Positions 6,775-14,756 of a DNA stretch of 41,178 nt are shown piece by piece. The stretch spans positions 1 through 41,178 of the forward strand of contig DAOUBA010000059.1 of NCBI GenBank assembly GCA_034432855.1, in the 5' to 3' direction. Each line of letters starts with the position of its first letter. Within the stretch, counting starts at the first letter, position 1. The position numbers and the translations under genes were made by a program. The stretch is from DAOUBA01 sp034432855. GTDB lineage: Bacteria; Chloroflexota; Anaerolineae; B4-G1. The notes below the pieces were generated by a model. That model searched no databases and was not told the origin of the DNA. It worked only from the letters and a program-made list of their open reading frames with translations.

Positions 6775-7512
6775 ATGAGTATCATCCAAACCGAAAACCT
6801 GACCAAAATCTACGGCGCGGGCGAGGCCGCCGTCACGGCGCTCGACCGCGTGAATCTGAGTGTGGAAGAAGGCGAATTCGCTGCGGTGATGGGGCCTTCG
6901 GGTTGCGGCAAGTCCACGCTTTTGCACCTCATCGGCGGGCTGGATCGCCCCAGCGCCGGGCGCGTGCTGCTCGACGAACAGGACCTTGCCGCGCTCGACG
7001 ATGACCAGGTGACGGCATTGCGCCGCCGCAAAGTGGGCCTGGTCTTTCAGTTCTACAACCTCATTCCGGTCCTGACCGCCGTCGAGAACGCCGCGCTCCC
7101 GCTCACGCTCGACGGCGTTAAACCCGAAGAGGCGCAACAGCGGGCCACAGAGTGGTTGAGCCGGCTGGGACTGCAAGACCGCCTGCACAACCGGCCCGAC
7201 CAACTTTCGGGTGGGCAACAACAGCGCGTCGCCATCGCGCGGGCGCTGGTGGCGGAACCGGCGCTCATCTTGGCCGACGAGCCCACCGGCAACCTCGACT
7301 CGCGCGCCGGAGACGAGATCGCCGGCCTCCTCAAGCAGATTTCCGGGCAGTGGGGCCGCACGGTTCTGATGGTGACGCACGACCCGCGCATCGCCGCTTA
7401 TGCTGATCGCATCGTCTTTCTGAAGGACGGCCGCATTGTGGACGAGACGCGGCTTGTCAACAACGGTTCTGACGAGGCGAAACGGCTGCGGGCGAGGATG
7501 GAAGCACTGTGA
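6775..7512 (+). CDS. ABC transporter ATP-binding protein (LolD/MacB type)
   Basis: The 245-residue ATPase carries Walker A GPSGCGKST (40-48), Q-loop Q92, signature LSGGQ (144-148), Walker B ILADEP (165-170) and switch His in VTHD (H202). TGNLDS after Walker B and the FQFYNLIPVLTAVENAALP segment are typical of LolD/MacB/FtsE-like subunits that energise FtsX-fold permeases. The start is the ATG behind AAAGGAG; an upstream in-frame ATG at 6751 would bury that site. It pairs with the FtsX protein encoded 68 bases downstream. Such complexes extrude lipoproteins, peptides or drugs rather than importing solutes. Confidence 0.93.
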   Translation: MSIIQTENLTKIYGAGEAAVTALDRVNLSVEEGEFAAVMGPSGCGKSTLLHLIGGLDRPSAGRVLLDEQDLAALDDDQVTALRRRKVGLVFQFYNLIPVLTAVENAALPLTLDGVKPEEAQQRATEWLSRLGLQDRLHNRPDQLSGGQQQRVAIARALVAEPALILADEPTGNLDSRAGDEIAGLLKQISGQWGRTVLMVTHDPRIAAYADRIVFLKDGRIVDETRLVNNGSDEAKRLRARMEAL

Positions 7513-7515
7513 CGT

Positions 7516-7566
7516 GAGACGTAATGCGTGATTTACGTCTTACGTTTTACGCTTTACGTTTTACGT
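7516..7566. repeat. Degenerate 7-bp tandem repeat (TTACGYN), dyad form
   Basis: Five consecutive heptamers of the form TTACGYN run from about 7533 to 7567. They are preceded by three units of the opposite sense (ACGTGAG, ACGTAAT, GCGTGAT), so the block can fold back on itself. It sits between the ATPase and permease genes of one operon. Similar blocks are at about 10935, 19062 and 31740. Confidence 0.7.
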
Positions 7567-7580
7567 GAAGGAGTTGACCT

Positions 7581-10091
7581 ATGGCTATGCAATTGACCCT
7601 GGCCTACCGTTATCTGCAAGGCCGCAAACTGCGGACGTTTTTCACGACGCTTGCCATTGTCCTGGGCGTGGCGATGATTGTGGCCGTCAACGGGATCATC
7701 CCGACGATGATGAAAGCGTTCCGCCAGAACATGCTGGCTGCGGCGGGTGCGGTAGATTTGAGTGTAACGACCGAGACGCGCAATGGATTCAGCCCCCAAG
7801 TGCTGGAAACGCTGCGACAGGTCCCCGGCATTGCTCACGTCGCCGGTTCCCTGCGCCGCAACCTGGTGCTCCCCGTCGGTTCCCCGATCAACGCGGTCAC
7901 CGTCGTCGGGCTGGACGACGCCGCGCAAGAAGTGCGGGCGTACACCGTGACAGAGGGGCGCTTCTTGCAGCCGGGGGACGGCAACGTAGTGCTCATCGGC
8001 GAAAACCTGGCCCGTCAGATGGAACTCGGCGTGGACGATACGTTCCGACTCCCCTCGACGGCCGGCACGACCGAATTCGAGATCGTCGGCATCCTGGCCG
8101 GCCGCGTGATGCCGGGTGTCGAGGAGGTCTTTATGCCGCTCGCGGCGGCGCAGGCGCTCTTTGACCAACCCGGCGAGATCAACACGGTCGAGGCGCTCTT
8201 TACGCCAGAGGCGGAACGTGCGGCGGTAGAAGCCGAGGTGCAGGCGCAGTTGGGGAGCGACTATACCCTGGGTGCGTTGGAATACGGCAGCGAACTCTTG
8301 GCGAGTATCGAGGTCGCCAAGATCGTGATGAGCCTGTTCGGGCTGATGGCCCTGGTAATGGGCGGGTTTGTGATCTTGAACACCTTCCGCGCCATCGTCG
8401 CCGAGCGGCGGCGCGACCTGGGGATGCTGCGCGCAGTCGGCGCCTCACGCAAGGCCATCATCGGCCTGATCCTGGCTGAAGGGCTGCTGCAGGGCGCCGT
8501 CGGCGCGGGAGTGGGGATGATTCTTGGATATGCGCTGATGGTAGGGATGGTAATCCTGTTGAACCCGATTATGGAGAGTTACCTCCGCTTCCGTATGGGT
8601 ATTCCGACGCCGCCACTGGCGTCTATAGTGATCGCGGTGGTGTTGGGCGTGGGGATGACCATATTGGGCGGGTTGTGGCCAGCGCTCTCCGCCAGCCGCG
8701 TCACCCCGCTGGAAGCGCTGCGCCCGACGGTCAGCGAGGCGTATCAGCGGGTGGCCCGCCGGCGCGCGCTCGTCGGCGCGGGGTTCGTGGCGCTCGCGCT
8801 GCTGGGGTTGCTCTCCGGCCAGACCGGGCCAGCGGCATTGGGCGTCGTTCTCTTCCTGATCGGCCTGGTGCTGGTGGCGCCGGCGCTCATCCGGCCCCTC
8901 GCGCGCGCGTTTGGGCGACCACTCGCGCTCGCTTTCGCGCGCGAAGGACGGATCGCGCAGGGAAACATGGCCCGCCAGCCAGGCCGCGCCGCCGTCACGG
9001 CCTCGGCGCTCATGATCGGGCTGGCGATTGTGGTCACGATGAGCGGGATGACGACCAGCCTGGTGGAAGGCTTTATGAACATCATTGACAAGAACCTGGG
9101 CGCAGATTTCCTCTTCATGCCGCCATCGCTGTTCTTGGGCGGCGGCAATATCGGCGCCGGGCCAGAACTGCGTCAGCGGATTCAAGAGACGCCGGGGATC
9201 GCCGAGGTGACCACCCTGCGAATGGGGATGACGGAGGCCGGCGGTACGGTGCTTCAGGTCATCGGCATTGACCCCGCCACGTTCCCCCGCATTTCGGGGC
9301 TAGATTTCAGCGCAGGAGACGAAACGGAGGCCTACGCCGAACTGGCGGCGGGGCGGGCTATCATCGTCAATGGCGTCTTTGCCTTGCAGAACCGCGTGCG
9401 TGTGGGCGACACACTCACGCTCAAGACGCCGGAGGGGGAGCGGGATTACCGCGTGGTGGGAATCGGCATAGACTTTATGAACGCGAAACTGGCGACCGGC
9501 TATATCTCCCAGGCCAACCTGGCGGCGGATTTCCACCAGACCACCGACTTGTTCTTGATGGCGAACAAGACGCCGGAGGCCGATCTGGCGACAGTGCACA
9601 ATGCGCTAGAGGCGATCATTCGCGATTACCCTGTCTTTACGCTGTTCGATTCCGCGCAGTGGCGGGCGTCGCAGCGAGATACACTGGCAGGTGCGATGAA
9701 TATGCTGTACCTGCTGGTGGTTGCGCTGGCGTTGCCTTCGTTGGTGGCGTTGATCAACACACTTGTCATCAACGTGATGGAGCGCACGCGCGAGATCGGT
9801 CTGTTGCGTGCGGTGGGCGGGACGCGGCGGCAAATCCGCCGCATGATCCTGGCGGAGAGCCTGCTGCTGGCAGCAACGGGTACGGCGTTCGGCATCCTGG
9901 TTGGGCTTTGGTTAGGCTACGTGATGGTGGGAGTACTCAAGATCGCCGGCTTCAAGTTGCCCTACTATTTTCCGTTCGGGGGCATCCTCTTCACCATCGC
10001 CGTGGGCCTGCTCCTGGGCGTGGCCGCCTCGCTCATCCCGGCCCGCCACGCAGCGCGGCTGGACGTGGTGGCCGCGCTGCACTATGAATAG
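7581..10091 (+). CDS. FtsX-family ABC transporter permease, two-module (MacB/LolC-like)
   Basis: The 836-residue membrane protein has two copies of the MacB periplasmic domain plus FtsX module. The first TM is at about 20-42 (TFFTTLAIVLGVAMIVAVNG), followed by an extracellular domain to about 245. A three-helix FtsX core lies at about 255-390 and contains LRAVGASRKAIIGLILAE and LWPALSASRVTPLEALRP. Additional helices follow at about 400-450, then a second extracellular domain (about 500-700). A final FtsX core contains RTREIGLLRAVGGTRRQIRRMILAESL and ends in ARHAARLDVVAALHYE. The duplicated RAVGxxRxxI and SRVTPLEALRP-type motifs mark both modules. GAAGGAG precedes the ATG. With the upstream ATPase it should form a mechanotransmission-type exporter under PadR control. 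Substrate unknown. Confidence 0.92.
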   Translation: MAMQLTLAYRYLQGRKLRTFFTTLAIVLGVAMIVAVNGIIPTMMKAFRQNMLAAAGAVDLSVTTETRNGFSPQVLETLRQVPGIAHVAGSLRRNLVLPVGSPINAVTVVGLDDAAQEVRAYTVTEGRFLQPGDGNVVLIGENLARQMELGVDDTFRLPSTAGTTEFEIVGILAGRVMPGVEEVFMPLAAAQALFDQPGEINTVEALFTPEAERAAVEAEVQAQLGSDYTLGALEYGSELLASIEVAKIVMSLFGLMALVMGGFVILNTFRAIVAERRRDLGMLRAVGASRKAIIGLILAEGLLQGAVGAGVGMILGYALMVGMVILLNPIMESYLRFRMGIPTPPLASIVIAVVLGVGMTILGGLWPALSASRVTPLEALRPTVSEAYQRVARRRALVGAGFVALALLGLLSGQTGPAALGVVLFLIGLVLVAPALIRPLARAFGRPLALAFAREGRIAQGNMARQPGRAAVTASALMIGLAIVVTMSGMTTSLVEGFMNIIDKNLGADFLFMPPSLFLGGGNIGAGPELRQRIQETPGIAEVTTLRMGMTEAGGTVLQVIGIDPATFPRISGLDFSAGDETEAYAELAAGRAIIVNGVFALQNRVRVGDTLTLKTPEGERDYRVVGIGIDFMNAKLATGYISQANLAADFHQTTDLFLMANKTPEADLATVHNALEAIIRDYPVFTLFDSAQWRASQRDTLAGAMNMLYLLVVALALPSLVALINTLVINVMERTREIGLLRAVGGTRRQIRRMILAESLLLAATGTAFGILVGLWLGYVMVGVLKIAGFKLPYYFPFGGILFTIAVGLLLGVAASLIPARHAARLDVVAALHYE

Positions 10092-10096
10092 AAACG

Positions 10097-10912
10097 CTAG
10101 CCCTCCGGTCTTGGCGCGGCATCCCCCTCGCGGATCACGCGCAGCATCTCCTCGTGGATACGCCCATTGGAAGCGACGATGAACGCGCCGGAGACGCAAT
10201 CCGGGCCGTCTCGGTCGTCGGTGACCCGTCCGCCCGCCTCGCGCACGATGATGATTCCCGCCGCCACGTCCCACGGGTTCAGGCGGATCTCCCAAAAGCC
10301 ATCCAGCCGTCCGCAGGCGACGTAGGAGAGATCGAGCACGGCGGCTCCGGCCCGGCGCACGCCCTGGCAGCGACGCAAAAAGTGGTCAAGCCGCTGCGTG
10401 TTGTTGTCGGGAGCGGTGCGGCGGTCATAGGGAAAGCCGGTCGCCAGAAAGGCATGCTCCAATTTTTCGACGCCTGACACGTGGATCGGTTCGCCGTTGA
10501 GCGTTGCTCCGCGACCGAGGCTTGCTGCAAACGTCTCGTCGCGCAACGGGTCATAGATCACACCGACGACCGGCTGGCTGTCTACCACTAGCCCAAGCGA
10601 GATGCCCACATAGGGGAAGCCATGGGCAAAGTTGACGGTGCCGTCGAGCGGGTCAATCAACCAGATTGGGGGGCCGGGCGTGCGCCATTCATCTCCCCCG
10701 GTTTCCTCGGCGTAGAAGCGGTGGTCTAGAAAAGCCGTGTGCAGGCGGTCGAGGATCAGCCGCTCGGCTGCCAGGTCGGTTTCGGTGACGGGGTTGACCG
10801 CGCCCTTGTAACCGACGTTGGTGAGCGCGGTACGAGGGAAGGCAGCCCGCACCAGCGCGCCGGCTTCGTGGGCAACAGCGATGGCGGTCTGCAGTATGAA
10901 CGTGTAGTTCAT
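10097..10912 (-). CDS. Inositol monophosphatase family protein
   Basis: The 271-residue phosphatase has the IMPase metal motifs: E69-E70 in FYAEETGG, DPLDGT (87-92) and WDVAAG (W214-D215). These residues bind the two or three Mg2+ ions used to cleave inositol-1-phosphate, fructose-1,6-bisphosphate, or related sugar and nucleotide phosphates. The IMPase fold is complete and close to the usual 260-270 residues. I see no good ribosome binding site before the ATG. It is the last gene of a minus-strand group and converges on the FtsX gene with only 5 bases between them. Confidence 0.92.
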   Translation of the reverse strand: MNYTFILQTAIAVAHEAGALVRAAFPRTALTNVGYKGAVNPVTETDLAAERLILDRLHTAFLDHRFYAEETGGDEWRTPGPPIWLIDPLDGTVNFAHGFPYVGISLGLVVDSQPVVGVIYDPLRDETFAASLGRGATLNGEPIHVSGVEKLEHAFLATGFPYDRRTAPDNNTQRLDHFLRRCQGVRRAGAAVLDLSYVACGRLDGFWEIRLNPWDVAAGIIIVREAGGRVTDDRDGPDCVSGAFIVASNGRIHEEMLRVIREGDAAPRPEG

Positions 10913-10934
10913 AGGGAGGCCGGGACTTGGGGAC

Positions 10935-10992
10935 GCGTGAAACGTGAGGAAGTCGTCGCATATTACGTATTACGTATCACGCATCACGTTTC
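10935..10992. repeat. Degenerate 7-bp tandem repeat (TTACGYN / TCACGYN), dyad form
   Basis: Consecutive heptamers TTACGTA, TTACGTA, TCACGCA and TCACGTT run from about 10963. GCGTGAA and ACGTGAG units of opposite sense lie upstream, again giving fold-back potential. The block separates the phosphatase gene from the membrane-protein gene on the minus strand. Confidence 0.65.
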
Positions 10993-11653
10993 ACTGCTGC
11001 TTGCGCCGCTCCTTCACCCGCGCGCGCAGGACGTCGGCCCCGCGGTTGGAAATGATCAGAGAGATAAGCAGGATTTCCCGCTGCTCCGGGGGACGGCTCT
11101 CGTCACTCTCGATGCGCTGGATGTAGGATTCCGCCTCGGGTATGGCCTGCGCGGTCGTCACCAGCCGGGCGATACGCGCCAGTTCGGGAATATCCAGTTT
11201 GGCGATGGCGCGCTCCATCAGCGCCACCCGCTCACCGACCAGGCTGCGCTGGATCTGGCCGACGCAAAAAGCCTGCAAGCGGGAATAGAGTTCGTTGAGC
11301 GGGACGCCCAGCCCCTCTGAGGCGCCCGCCGCCGATGAAATCGGCAGCGGTTGGATGTTGATGCCACCGCGCAACATGGCCTGCCAACTCAGCCCCACGC
11401 CCAGTGCCATCCACCACGAGGCCGAGCCGGGCACCAGCGCCAGCGCCGCAGCCAGTGCCAGGCATGCGAAGAGCGCGTTAGCCAACATCAAGAGCCAGGC
11501 TCCGCCAGTGCGCAGCGCCCGTACCGGCTGCTCCGGATAACCGACGATCACCTCGCTGGCTGCCCAGACCACGGCCATGACGCCGGTGACCAGATAGAGT
11601 TCCGCCCGTACCGTCGCCAACCAATGCAGGGCGGCTTGAATAAAGGTCTGCAT
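10991..11653 (-). CDS. Hypothetical membrane protein
   Basis: I do not recognise this 220-residue protein. Residues about 18-38 (LYLVTGVMAVVWAASEVIVG), 50-75 (GGAWLLMLANALFACLALAAALALV) and 78-93 are hydrophobic and probably form three membrane helices. The remaining 120 residues are soluble, helical and charged, ending KERRKQQ. A helix such as LARIARLVTTAQAIPEAESYIQRIE may mediate oligomerisation. A AAAGGGGG ribosome binding site lies before the ATG. The gene follows the small winged-helix-like gene by 17 bases, so the two are probably co-transcribed. Confidence 0.7.
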   Translation of the reverse strand: MQTFIQAALHWLATVRAELYLVTGVMAVVWAASEVIVGYPEQPVRALRTGGAWLLMLANALFACLALAAALALVPGSASWWMALGVGLSWQAMLRGGINIQPLPISSAAGASEGLGVPLNELYSRLQAFCVGQIQRSLVGERVALMERAIAKLDIPELARIARLVTTAQAIPEAESYIQRIESDESRPPEQREILLISLIISNRGADVLRARVKERRKQQ

Positions 11654-11670
11654 GAATGCCCCCTTTTTCC

Positions 11671-11982
11671 CTATACGAGACCTGCCTTGAGTTGCTCCAA
11701 CCCTTTCTGGGTCAGAACGATCATCTCGCTGCCCTTCAGCCCTTGGCGCTCGATGACACCCTCCTCCTCCAGGTCAGCCAACGGCCTGGCGATCTCTTCC
11801 GGGAAGGAGTAGGTTTGCACGACCAATTCCACCGGCAGTGCTGCCCCCCTGTTCACCAACACCTGCAGAATCTTTTGCTTGACCTTCTCTTCGGTCTCCT
11901 CTTCAGTTTCGGTCTCTCGCCCGGTTTCGATTTCCCACTCAGTTTCGATTTCGCTCTCAGGCACGTTCTCATCCTCAAGCAT
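11671..11982 (-). CDS. Small acidic protein with winged-helix-like C-terminal half
   Basis: The 103-residue protein has an N-terminal third made almost entirely of Glu and Thr (ETETEEETEEKV). A compact domain follows at about 37-103: ILQVLVNRG, LPVELVVQTYSFPEEIARPLADLEEEGVIER, MIVLTQKGLEQLKAG. The helix-helix-strand pattern resembles a winged-helix fold. The ATG is chosen because GGGGAGGTG lies 6 bases upstream; a GTG overlapping that site is less likely. A strong promoter lies 37 bases upstream. DNA binding is possible, but the acidic tail argues that it may instead bind protein or mimic nucleic acid. Confidence 0.6.
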   Translation of the reverse strand: MLEDENVPESEIETEWEIETGRETETEEETEEKVKQKILQVLVNRGAALPVELVVQTYSFPEEIARPLADLEEEGVIERQGLKGSEMIVLTQKGLEQLKAGLV

Positions 11983-12018
11983 TTCTATCACCTCCCCATA
12001 TACTCAGATTCCCTGGAC

Positions 12019-12047
12019 ATTCTAGCACACCGGAAATCGCGTGTCAA
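12019..12047 (-). promoter_or_regulatory. Sigma-70-type promoter of the winged-helix/membrane-protein operon
   Basis: On the minus strand, TTGACA (12042-12047), a 17-bp spacer ending GTGTGC, and TAGAAT (12019-12024). Both hexamers are near consensus and the TGC extension is present. Confidence 0.85.
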
Positions 12048-12059
12048 ATGCTTGCCCCC

Positions 12060-13463
12060 CTACTCATTTCCCAACTGCGCCCGCTTCCTGGCGTGGAGCG
12101 CGAGCACCGCCGCCTGGACGCGCCGGAGGTATTCCCCATGCAGTGGGAACCACATCAGGATGAGCGCGCCCAGCAGCATCGCCACGCCGGGGATCAGTCC
12201 GACGATGACGCGGATGCCCAAGAGCGCACTCGCGGGTTGGTCGAGAAAGATCTTTCCCCCGTGCGCCTCGCGGGTGACAAAGCGTGTGAGCTCCAGGATG
12301 AACGGCCCAAGCGCCAGCGCCACCGACTGCGCTGGTTTGGTCAGCAGCGCGTTGATGCCAAAGAACGCCCCCTCGCGCCGCACGCCGGAGCGTAACTCGT
12401 CCTCGTCGGCCACCTGCGCAAAGAGCACGTTGGTGAGCGTCTGTGGGCCGGCCAGGCCAAAGCCCGCCACCGCCAGACAGACCAGGATCAGAGGCCGCGG
12501 CGCCACCGTGACGAGCACGAGTGCAATCCCGGCAAGCACCAGGAGAAGTTGCTGCGCGCCTACGACGCCAAAACGCCGACGGAGGAGCGAGGTCACGGGC
12601 ACGCCGGCGAACAGCGGGACAAAGACACACGCCAGTGCGATCATCGTGTTCATCTGGAGCACGTAATCAGCCAGGTAAAAGACGCCGCCCATCAACAACG
12701 CCTGCATCAGGATGACCATAAAGTTCTCCGCCACCAGCACCAGGAACGAACGGCTGGTGAAAGTGTACTTGATCGCCTGCCCCAAGCCGAGCGGTTGGTC
12801 CACCCGATGGAACTCGGGCCGTTCCTTGACCCTGAAGGCAGTGATGAGGATGAACGCCGCGCCGACGACCGCCACGACGACCATCGCTCCTTGCAGCGGC
12901 AGGAGCGAGGTTGAAGTGCCCGCCTTTGGCCGGAACAGGTCGGGGATGATAAAGCCCAGCAGCGTGCCCAACAGCCCGAACAGCGAAGAGGAGATTTGCA
13001 GGTCATTGCGCTCGGCGTCCGACTCGCTCACCTCCGGCAGCAGCGCCGAGTAGACCAGACCGATGATGGTGTAGGCGGTGTCGTAAAGAAGCATTGTCCC
13101 CAGCATCCAGGCAAAGAGTACGACCTGCCCGGCTCCACGGGGCGCCAACCAGATCAGGATGAAGGTGAGCGCAAGGAAGGGAGCGGTATAGCGCATGTAC
13201 GGGATGCGCCGCCCGCGCCGCGAGCGGGTGCGGTCGCTCAAGTAGCCGAACAGCGGGTCGTTGAGCGCGTTCCAGATCGCATAGACCAGCGAAGCGACCG
13301 CCCACCAGCGCGCCTGCAGGCCCAGATAGTCCTGGTAAAGGATGGACAGCAGCGCGGCGTAGATGCCAGCGATGAGCGAGGTGCCCAACGCGGCGATGCC
13401 CCAAACGACTTTATACCCGCGGCTCAGTTTGACCGGCGTGACTTCCTGTACGCCTTGTGCCAT
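12060..13463 (-). CDS. MFS transporter, GPH (glycoside-pentoside-hexuronide):cation symporter-like
   Basis: The 467-residue carrier has about twelve hydrophobic helices. The early segment WGIAALGTSLIAGIYAALLSILYQDYLGL is followed by NALNDPLFGYLSDRTRSRRGRRIPYM, a clear match to the GPH motif (NDPxxGxxSDRTxxRxGRRRP) of MelB-type sugar symporters. The start is at the ATG preceded by TTGGAGG; an upstream in-frame TTG would overlap that site. It lies 4 bases after the amidohydrolase stop, so the two are one operon. That pairing suggests uptake of a small organic substrate that the hydrolase then processes, though neither substrate is predictable. Confidence 0.88.
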   Translation of the reverse strand: MAQGVQEVTPVKLSRGYKVVWGIAALGTSLIAGIYAALLSILYQDYLGLQARWWAVASLVYAIWNALNDPLFGYLSDRTRSRRGRRIPYMRYTAPFLALTFILIWLAPRGAGQVVLFAWMLGTMLLYDTAYTIIGLVYSALLPEVSESDAERNDLQISSSLFGLLGTLLGFIIPDLFRPKAGTSTSLLPLQGAMVVVAVVGAAFILITAFRVKERPEFHRVDQPLGLGQAIKYTFTSRSFLVLVAENFMVILMQALLMGGVFYLADYVLQMNTMIALACVFVPLFAGVPVTSLLRRRFGVVGAQQLLLVLAGIALVLVTVAPRPLILVCLAVAGFGLAGPQTLTNVLFAQVADEDELRSGVRREGAFFGINALLTKPAQSVALALGPFILELTRFVTREAHGGKIFLDQPASALLGIRVIVGLIPGVAMLLGALILMWFPLHGEYLRRVQAAVLALHARKRAQLGNE

Positions 13464-13467
13464 CGTT

Positions 13468-14607
13468 CTAACCTCCAAGCGATGCTGCCAACTCCCGCGC
13501 CACGCGTCGCGCGGGGCTCTCGACCGGAGCGCCAGCCTGCGCGTCGAGCACGCCCGCCATCCGCTCCAGTTCCGTCAGGGCCGTCTCACGGTTCAGAGGC
13601 GTGGGCGTCGCGCCGAACATGCGCTCGAAATTGCCGTGGTATATCTTCTCCAGCACGTCAGGCGGCAGGGCGATACCGTGCAAGCCTTCCACGTCCATCC
13701 CCAGCCCATGTCCCACGCCCTCCGGCGCGCGATATGCCTCGTCGCTCTCCAGAAACTGGCGTACGATCCAGGCGCGCCCCAACGACTCCGGCATATCCAG
13801 CCCCTGCGCAGGGTCGCGCTCGATGGCCGTTGCGCCGATGTCGGTGCCATAGATCAGCCGATCCTGATAACGGACGAAGAACTCGCGCGCCGCCTCGAGA
13901 TTCCGGGCAAAGTTGAGATACATCTCCACCCCCGGCGTCAGGTCGAAACAGACGCTGGGATGGGCGTCGAGGAACGCGCCTGCGCGCGGCAGGTCGGCGG
14001 AGAGGAAGTAGAAGTGGGCAAAGATCACCTTGAGGCGCGGGTGACGCGCCAGCACGCGCTCGACCTCGGCATAAAGGGCCTCTTTGGTGGGAAAAGTGCC
14101 GTCGCCGTAGAACCACCCATGGGCGCGCGCCCAATCCGGACAGGCATCCACATCCCAAAACTCCTCCGGGTCTGCCACGTGGAAGACGACCGGGAAGCCC
14201 TGCTCTTCCAGCGCCGCCCACATCCCGGCGTACTCGCGCCCGTCGAAGGCGAAGGGCAGCATCTTGCGCACTAGAGGCTTACCCTCGACCAATTTGAGGC
14301 CATCGAAACCGATGGCCTTGAGCGTGGCGATCTGGGCGGCTAGGATTTCCGGCGTGCGGGCGGGGTCGGCAAAGACCTGGGAATAATCGAGGGCGCCGCA
14401 GATATAGACGCGATCGGGATTATGCGCCTTGAAGCGCAGCAGCGCAGGGTTCTGGTTGATGCCCTGCAGGTCAGGGATGCTGATCAGGTTGATGCGGGCC
14501 AGCCCAACCGTCTCCATCACTGCGAGGACGTCGTCCACCAACTGCGGGTGGGGGAAGTGGATGTGCCCATCTATCACGGGCAGCGTGGCAACATGCGTCC
14601 AGTCCAT
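13468..14607 (-). CDS. Amidohydrolase family (Amidohydro_2-like TIM barrel) protein
   Basis: The 379-residue protein begins LPVIDGHIHFPHPQ, where H-I-H supplies the first metal ligands of the amidohydrolase barrel. FDGLKLVEG, FPVVFHVADPEEFWD (a later His ligand), KVIFAHFYF and RLIYGTDIGA (the Asp ligand region) follow in the expected order for Amidohydro_2 decarboxylase/lactonase-like enzymes. The ATG at 14607 follows CGGAGGGG; a longer frame upstream would run over the promoter. The gene is the first of a two-gene operon with the GPH transporter. The precise reaction is unknown. Confidence 0.85.
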   Translation of the reverse strand: MDWTHVATLPVIDGHIHFPHPQLVDDVLAVMETVGLARINLISIPDLQGINQNPALLRFKAHNPDRVYICGALDYSQVFADPARTPEILAAQIATLKAIGFDGLKLVEGKPLVRKMLPFAFDGREYAGMWAALEEQGFPVVFHVADPEEFWDVDACPDWARAHGWFYGDGTFPTKEALYAEVERVLARHPRLKVIFAHFYFLSADLPRAGAFLDAHPSVCFDLTPGVEMYLNFARNLEAAREFFVRYQDRLIYGTDIGATAIERDPAQGLDMPESLGRAWIVRQFLESDEAYRAPEGVGHGLGMDVEGLHGIALPPDVLEKIYHGNFERMFGATPTPLNRETALTELERMAGVLDAQAGAPVESPARRVARELAASLGG

Positions 14608-14640
14608 TGACCCCTCCGACTGCGCGGTATCGCTACCCCA

Positions 14641-14669
14641 AGTATAGGTCAGGTCCGACAAAAGGGCAA
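14641..14669 (-). promoter_or_regulatory. Promoter of the amidohydrolase-transporter operon
   Basis: Minus-strand TTGCCC (14664-14669), a 17-bp spacer, and TATACT (14641-14646), 33 bases upstream of the ATG. Confidence 0.7.
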
Positions 14670-14756
14670 GCACGGTAATAGGCCGTTGTCGCTCGACCGC
14701 TGCCCCTCTGGCTTGATGCAGGCTGTTTTCGTCTACGACGAGGCGAATGGGGGCAC

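Noticed and set aside
5964..7004. 346-codon frame overlapping the methyltransferase and ABC ATPase
   Set aside because: It is a +2-frame shadow rich in Arg and Ala, and both overlapped genes have clear motifs.
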